From contig JADJCP010000002.1 in the NCBI GenBank assembly GCA_016703155.1, positions 186,001 to 250,000 on the forward strand: 64,000 bases of DNA. Reading direction: 5' to 3'. This stretch comes from Hydrogenophilales bacterium. GTDB lineage: Bacteria; Pseudomonadota; Gammaproteobacteria; Burkholderiales; Thiobacillaceae. This document shows, in pieces, positions 59,878 to 64,000 of the stretch. Both the position numbers and the translations under genes were made by a program. Below the pieces are notes generated by a model. That model was not told the origin of the DNA, searched no databases, and saw only the letters and a list, made by a program, of their open reading frames with translations. Within the stretch, counting starts at the first letter, position 1, and each line of letters opens with the position of its first letter.

Positions 59878-60366
59878 TCAACGCGGCTCTCCCTGCAGCA
59901 AGGCTTCGACCGCATGGCCACCCGCCTCCGTGGGGATCATGCGGCAATAGGCGACGCGTATGCCTTGTTTTTCCAGTGTCCCAAGCCATTCCAGCCAGGC
60001 ATTCAGAGGCACCGCGCCGCCGGTGACGCGCACTCTGTCCTCGGCGATACTGACGATCTGTTGCATCTTGTCGCGAATCCCTACCTCGCTGGCGGATACG
60101 CCGATGCGTCCAAGCAAGGCCCCCTGCTTGGCATTCTGGGAACCTGCACGCAATCGCTCTACCTCAGCCACCTGAACCTGCATCAGGCGAACTTCGGCAC
60201 GAAGCTGCGGCAAGCGTTTTTCGAGTTTGCTCCGTGTTTCCAACAATGGATCGAGAAGCAGGATATAGACCAGGGCCAATAGCAGCACAGCGGCCCCCAG
60301 TCCCAGGTATGTGCGTTCACGCGTCGAGCGCGATCGCCAAAAGGCATTGAATGAATCAGCGGGCAT
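59878..60366 (-). CDS. gspM: Type II secretion protein M
   Basis: 162 residues from the ATG at 60366, overlapping gspL by 11 bp. Short cytoplasmic tail, one helix (YLGLGAAVLLLALVYILLLDPL at about 20-41), coiled coil, and a ferredoxin-like periplasmic domain. GspM binds GspL at the inner-membrane platform. Confidence 0.9.
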   Translation of the reverse strand: MPADSFNAFWRSRSTRERTYLGLGAAVLLLALVYILLLDPLLETRSKLEKRLPQLRAEVRLMQVQVAEVERLRAGSQNAKQGALLGRIGVSASEVGIRDKMQQIVSIAEDRVRVTGGAVPLNAWLEWLGTLEKQGIRVAYCRMIPTEAGGHAVEALLQGEPR

Positions 60367-61567
60367 GGGTATCTCCCGGTGCCAGGCCACGCACCTTCAA
60401 CAGGGTCGCGACCGCCGATGTCTCAGCCGTGCCGACCTCAAGTCCGGCCATCGCTGCGTCCGACTGAAGCTGGGCAACCCAGGCCGTGGGCTGGCCGGCC
60501 AGTTTCACCTCAAGCGAGCCATCGGCATAGGTAATCGCCTGCAACCTCGGCGCCGACGCTGCCGGCCAGATTCCCCCCAGTTTGGCCAGCAAGGGCAGCA
60601 TGCCAGCATCGCCGGCCTGCCCCTGCGAGGAACGCAAGCGTGCCAGCAACTCGGCGATCTGCCAGGCCGGCTCGACCACATTGGCCTGGGCAGGCAGCAC
60701 GCGCTGGGCCAATTTGCGCTGTTCCGCCAGCAAGTTCCTGTTTTCGCGTTGCAACAGAAAACCATCGGCACCCAGACCGACAACCTGGATCAGGGCCAGC
60801 GCGAGGCCACCCCATAGCAGGGGGCGAATGGCGCTCTTCATGTCCATGCCCGCCCGGCGCGCCGCCAGCCGCCCTGTGAGCAGATTCGGCGAATCCGGCC
60901 AGGTTCCCGCGCGCCAATCCCATTTCCCGGCAGGATCGACCTCGATATTCAGGGCTGAGCGCCATGCATCCAGATTGGGCATGCGCAGGCAGGTGCCCTG
61001 ATAAACATCGATCCGTTGCGGCGTTGCCTCTCGCGCCAGGGCCAGACTCAAGCCGACGGGCGGGTCACTCGCGTCCAGGGTCAGGGAACGTGCCGCATCC
61101 AGACGCAATACGCTACAACCCTCGTTGGCGAGCACGCTCCAGATCCCCGGCGTGGTCGGCAGCAGCAGGCCTTCGGGAATGGCGGCATCGGGATAGATTT
61201 CGCGCTCGGCAAGCCTGTGCAGCATCCGTTCCAGCCAAGGTGCCGAGACGGTGGCGCAACAGGCCTTGCCCTGCGGGCCGCGCCCGGTCAGTACGACATG
61301 CAGTTGTTCCGCCTCTTCCAGGGTTGCGGCCTCGACCGCATTCGCCAGAAGTGGCGCCAATTTACGCTCAGGCAGATCGGGAAGATCCGTCTCGACCAGG
61401 CCGACCCGGTCGGCCTCGATGACTGCGCGGCAAACGCCCGCGCGTGGCGCATCTTCGAGGGACAGGCCGCTACGCTGGATGTGGCCATCCCGGTCGAGCA
61501 GCACCCACGGGCAGGCCAGCCCGTCATGCAGCCCGTCGCGTTGCAGGTATAGCCTCAATTCACTCAC
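60356..61567 (-). CDS. gspL: Type II secretion protein L
   Basis: 403 residues. Actin-like cytoplasmic domain (about 1-235: WVLLDRDGHIQRSGLSLEDA) that recruits the ATPase GspE, one helix (about 249-268), and a ferredoxin-like periplasmic domain. It ends 11 bp inside gspM. Confidence 0.9.
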   Translation of the reverse strand: MSELRLYLQRDGLHDGLACPWVLLDRDGHIQRSGLSLEDAPRAGVCRAVIEADRVGLVETDLPDLPERKLAPLLANAVEAATLEEAEQLHVVLTGRGPQGKACCATVSAPWLERMLHRLAEREIYPDAAIPEGLLLPTTPGIWSVLANEGCSVLRLDAARSLTLDASDPPVGLSLALAREATPQRIDVYQGTCLRMPNLDAWRSALNIEVDPAGKWDWRAGTWPDSPNLLTGRLAARRAGMDMKSAIRPLLWGGLALALIQVVGLGADGFLLQRENRNLLAEQRKLAQRVLPAQANVVEPAWQIAELLARLRSSQGQAGDAGMLPLLAKLGGIWPAASAPRLQAITYADGSLEVKLAGQPTAWVAQLQSDAAMAGLEVGTAETSAVATLLKVRGLAPGDTHAR

Positions 61568-62502
61568 AAACTGGCTCTCCAGATCAGTGCCGTCGTCCCA
61601 TTGGTATCTCGGCTCAACAAGGCCCGGCTGCCGACGTTCACCCGGTCGTGGCGCGCACGCGCCAGTACCAGGAAATACCGGCTGGTCGTCAGGCCCATAC
61701 CGGCCAGCGGCGACAACCCGGGAGGCAGGGCTTGCCTGAAATCTTCAATATCCCGGAAATAGACCCGGTCGCGCCGGGCCGCAAGAGTATAAGCCTGTTC
61801 CAGGGTCAAACCATCGACCAGTGCCGCCAGCGTCTCGGCGGAAGCGGTATTGACATTGATCCCGTTGAATCCCGGCAGGACAGCGATGTAGGGACGTAGC
61901 CGATCAAGCAGCGCCCGATTCATGCCTCGCACCCGTATCAGTTCGTCCGGACTGGCCAGCGGCCGATTGGCTGGCGCCAAAATCGGCGACTGCGCCGCGT
62001 ACAGGGCCGTCTCGGCGTTATCGCTGCCGGACACGCGGTTGTCGGCATCCAGCCAATCGGCGATGTCCTCAGCCAGCGCCTCAGGCACGTCGAGTGCGCC
62101 CAACAGGCGGCGGAACAGGGCGAGTTGAGCGGGATCGGTGACACCCTCCCTGATCAGATTATTCAGATTGAAGCGGCCATCCATATCCTCGACACGTCCC
62201 GACAGGGCATACCCCTCGGAGTCGACCGCCGGCAGTTCACGCGCCCAAAGCTCACCGCGATGGTCGACGCTGCTTTGCCGGGCATCGTCACGCAGCACCG
62301 CGCCAGCCCATTTTTCCGCGGCACGCAGCACCCAGCGCGCCTGGCCCAGGCTGGAGGCATTTTCAAACTTGCGCCACTCCATGGCTGCCCGAAAAACAAA
62401 ACCGGAGGCGGCTATGGCCGCCAGTGCCAGGACGAGCATGGCCAGGACGATGGCCATGCCGCTCTGGTGTTGCCCTGAGGCCAATCGTCCGGAGATCATC
62501 AT
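61564..62502 (-). CDS. gspK: Type II secretion minor pseudopilin GspK
   Basis: 312 residues. N-terminal pseudopilin helix (QSGMAIVLAMLVLALAAIAA, with Gly as prepilin cleavage site at about 15 and Met at +1), no Glu at +5, as is normal for GspK. The large globular domain has the conserved NLNNLI and helix-hairpin-helix-like region INVNTASAETLAALVDGLT. Caps the pseudopilus tip with GspI and GspJ. Confidence 0.92.
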   Translation of the reverse strand: MMISGRLASGQHQSGMAIVLAMLVLALAAIAASGFVFRAAMEWRKFENASSLGQARWVLRAAEKWAGAVLRDDARQSSVDHRGELWARELPAVDSEGYALSGRVEDMDGRFNLNNLIREGVTDPAQLALFRRLLGALDVPEALAEDIADWLDADNRVSGSDNAETALYAAQSPILAPANRPLASPDELIRVRGMNRALLDRLRPYIAVLPGFNGINVNTASAETLAALVDGLTLEQAYTLAARRDRVYFRDIEDFRQALPPGLSPLAGMGLTTSRYFLVLARARHDRVNVGSRALLSRDTNGTTALIWRASL

Positions 62503-63059
62503 TGCACCTGCAAAACGCGCCGGATGCGCTCGCCCGAGGCCAGTTCGACGACGATCTCGACGGCACGCGGCATCCCGGTATCGGCAGCCGTTACCGGCCA
62601 ACTCGCCTGCCAGCCACCCTGACCGTCAAGGCAGCGGAACAGCACCGATTTCAGCCCAGGGAGGACCGATGTCCGTAGCGGCAACTCGCCAATGGGCGCG
62701 GCCTCGCGCCAGAGCAGGCGTGACAACACACCGTCGGCGTAAGCGTAACCTACCCGGCGCACACCACCCGCCTCATCCTCCGGGAGAAGCCGATCCCAGG
62801 CCAGGGCCAGGCCGTCTGCGTCCAGGCGGAAGCCGCGCGGTTGCATGCCGCCGACGCCCGCAACGGCATTGTTCAGGTCGTTTTCGAGGCGGCCCAGGGT
62901 TAGCGCCAGGTCACGCCAGCGGTCGATCTCGCCGCGGGCATGGGCCTCGGCTTGGAGCACGGCATCGAGGGCGCGATAGGCCATCACGGAAAACAGGCCC
63001 ATGAGCAGCAGCGCCACCATGACTTCCAGCAAGGTAAAGCCGCGCTGACGCATACTCAC
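62499..63059 (-). CDS. gspJ: Type II secretion minor pseudopilin GspJ
   Basis: 186 residues. Prepilin motif RG-FTLLEVMVALLLMGLFSV (cleavage after Gly at about 7, Glu at +5). Forms the tip complex with GspI and GspK. Could begin at 63059 or two codons later. Overlaps gspI and gspK by 4 bp. Confidence 0.93.
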   Translation of the reverse strand: MSMRQRGFTLLEVMVALLLMGLFSVMAYRALDAVLQAEAHARGEIDRWRDLALTLGRLENDLNNAVAGVGGMQPRGFRLDADGLALAWDRLLPEDEAGGVRRVGYAYADGVLSRLLWREAAPIGELPLRTSVLPGLKSVLFRCLDGQGGWQASWPVTAADTGMPRAVEIVVELASGERIRRVLQVQ

Positions 63060-63424
63060 CGGGCCGTCAGAAAGATCGCCAGATGGCGCAGGCTGTATTC
63101 CGGTGCCTCGGCCGCATAGACATCGATATCGAGGCGGCGGAAGCGGGGGTTCGGTGTGGCTTTCACCGACTCACGCAGCAGAAAGCGGACGCCGGCCATC
63201 ACTTCCTCGCGACTGGAATCGCCCGGGTCTGGCCAATCGCCACGTGCCGCATGTTCGGTCGCGGCGTTTTCGGCCACCCAGGCAGCCATCAGGCGCTGGC
63301 GGTACTGGCCAATGCCGTCGGTGCCGACCGAACTGGCGCGCAAGGCGGCCGAGAGGCCAATGGCAACGATCGCCAGGGCGATCAGCACCTCGATCAAGGT
63401 GAAGCCGGAAGCGCGCTGCATCAA
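63056..63424 (-). CDS. gspI: Type II secretion minor pseudopilin GspI
   Basis: 122 residues. Prepilin motif SG-FTLIEVLIALAIVAIGLS (cleavage after Gly at 7, Glu at +5). The remaining domain (AAWVAENAATEHAARGDWPD) is typical of GspI. Overlaps both neighbours by 4 bp. Confidence 0.93.
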   Translation of the reverse strand: MMQRASGFTLIEVLIALAIVAIGLSAALRASSVGTDGIGQYRQRLMAAWVAENAATEHAARGDWPDPGDSSREEVMAGVRFLLRESVKATPNPRFRRLDIDVYAAEAPEYSLRHLAIFLTAR

Positions 63425-63984
63425 CTTCCCGCCGCGTCCGCCAGCACCTGGAAACCGCGACCATCCGGCTCGGAAACAACCTGGGTGCGCGCTTCCTGCA
63501 AGGACAACTGGATTTCCAGGCGCTGCACCCCGTCGATATTCAGCCCCACCCGACCGCCCTCCGGCACCAAGCCATTGTCGGCACGCACCTGGAGGATGGT
63601 CGCGCCGCCCGGCAAGGTCCGCGCCCGATAGATATCGTCATCGACGACCGGCAACCACTCGGGGCCGTTGTCGGTCAGATCGCGACGCACGAAAGTATAG
63701 CCCCCGGCGTGCCATTCCAACGCCAGGGAAGTTCCGGAAAGTTGCGACTCTTCGCGCGCCTGCTCCAGAAGCAGGGCCAGGCGTTCCGCCTCCAGCGCCA
63801 GCGGCCGTCGCGCATCGGGTCTGAAGGCCAGCGCCACCGCCGACATGCCGATAGCCATGACCACCAGGACAACGAGCATTTCAAGTAGGGTAAAACCCTT
63901 TGTGGGCGACGGGGTGACAGAGTGACGGGGTGACGAAAGACGCCTTGGCGTCGCCGAGCTTTCTGTCACTTTGTCACCCGACAC
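63421..63984 (-). CDS. gspH: Type II secretion minor pseudopilin GspH, unusual leader
   Basis: 187 residues if the GTG at 63984 is the start. Prepilin motif KG-FTLLEMLVVLVVMAIGMS with cleavage after Gly30; a 30-residue leader is much longer than the usual 6-10. The leader is entirely encoded by a repeat-rich inverted structure (63911-63992). A GTG five codons downstream is the only other candidate start I find, and no clear ribosome site favours either. gspG, normally just upstream, lies outside the window. Confidence 0.85.
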   Translation of the reverse strand: MSGDKVTESSATPRRLSSPRHSVTPSPTKGFTLLEMLVVLVVMAIGMSAVALAFRPDARRPLALEAERLALLLEQAREESQLSGTSLALEWHAGGYTFVRRDLTDNGPEWLPVVDDDIYRARTLPGGATILQVRADNGLVPEGGRVGLNIDGVQRLEIQLSLQEARTQVVSEPDGRGFQVLADAAGS

Positions 63985-63992
63985 TTTGTCAC
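63911..63992. repeat. GTGAC/GTCAC inverted repeat array upstream of and within gspH
   Basis: GTGAC at 63914, 63922 and 63930 (8-bp period) faces GTCAC at 63965, 63973 and 63988, with GACAC at 63980. In the middle is a perfect stem GACGCC-TT-GGCGTC (63939-63952). The two arms form one imperfect inverted repeat of about 80 bp reaching almost to the window edge. Confidence 0.8.
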
Positions 63993-64000
63993 TGATTCCA

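Overview
The window is about 62% GC by eye and densely packed, with most genes in short operons of overlapping reading frames. Gene content and order suggest a Betaproteobacterium, possibly from the Rhodocyclales or Nitrosomonadales. The supporting blocks are rne divergent from rluC followed by HAD, Rieske and sppA genes; trpS with an M50 protease, YciO and PHP genes; yciB-yciI-bolA-ppiC; dapC-dapD; and type II secretion gspH-N. No rRNA gene is present, so placement rests on gene content alone.

Layout. 1-8 kb: storage polymers, with glycogen phosphorylase (cut by the window start), phasin, PhaR, PhaB and PhaA on the minus strand and a class III PHA synthase (PhaE-PhaC) on the plus strand. 8-11 kb: a membrane PAS-GGDEF protein with three frameshifts, then tRNA-Ser(GGA). 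11.5-17.8 kb: a TVP38-like protein and a tightly overlapping envelope operon of a polyprenyl-phosphate GT2, two ArnT-like transferases and two PAP2 phosphatases. 17.8-22.1 kb: a 1154-residue protein resembling PPi-type PEP carboxykinase, then fabI. 22-33 kb: small membrane proteins, a haem-motif chemoreceptor with a sigma-28 promoter, dapC-dapD, HDOD and 5-oxoprolinase genes. 33-40 kb: PPK2, Gpx, YaeQ, a TPR lipoprotein-like or periplasmic protein, a putative beta-barrel, an orphan SucB, and Pit with a PhoU-like partner. 40-44 kb: grpE-dnaK-dnaJ with two sigma-32-like promoters. 44-57 kb: RNA and protein quality-control genes. 57-64 kb: an Hfq-like protein, rluB, scpB and gspH-N.

How the parts fit. 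Glycogen phosphorylase, PHA synthesis, polyphosphate kinase 2, Pit-type phosphate uptake and a PPi-linked PEPCK candidate sit in one 40-kb stretch. That is consistent with a lifestyle built on carbon and phosphate storage, as in polyphosphate- or glycogen-accumulating Betaproteobacteria, but does not prove it. Perfect 15-bp palindromes flank the phasin promoter and near-copies lie at the phaEC promoter and in front of sucB, suggesting a PhaR regulon that may reach the TCA cycle.

Quality warning. At least eleven one-base shifts interrupt otherwise well-conserved genes (glgP, phaP, phaB, PAS-GGDEF three times, oplAH, gpx, TPR, dnaK, rluC), nearly all in short homopolymers. Because dnaK, rluC and phaB are among them, I read most of these as consensus errors of the assembly, and give full gene extents across the shifts.
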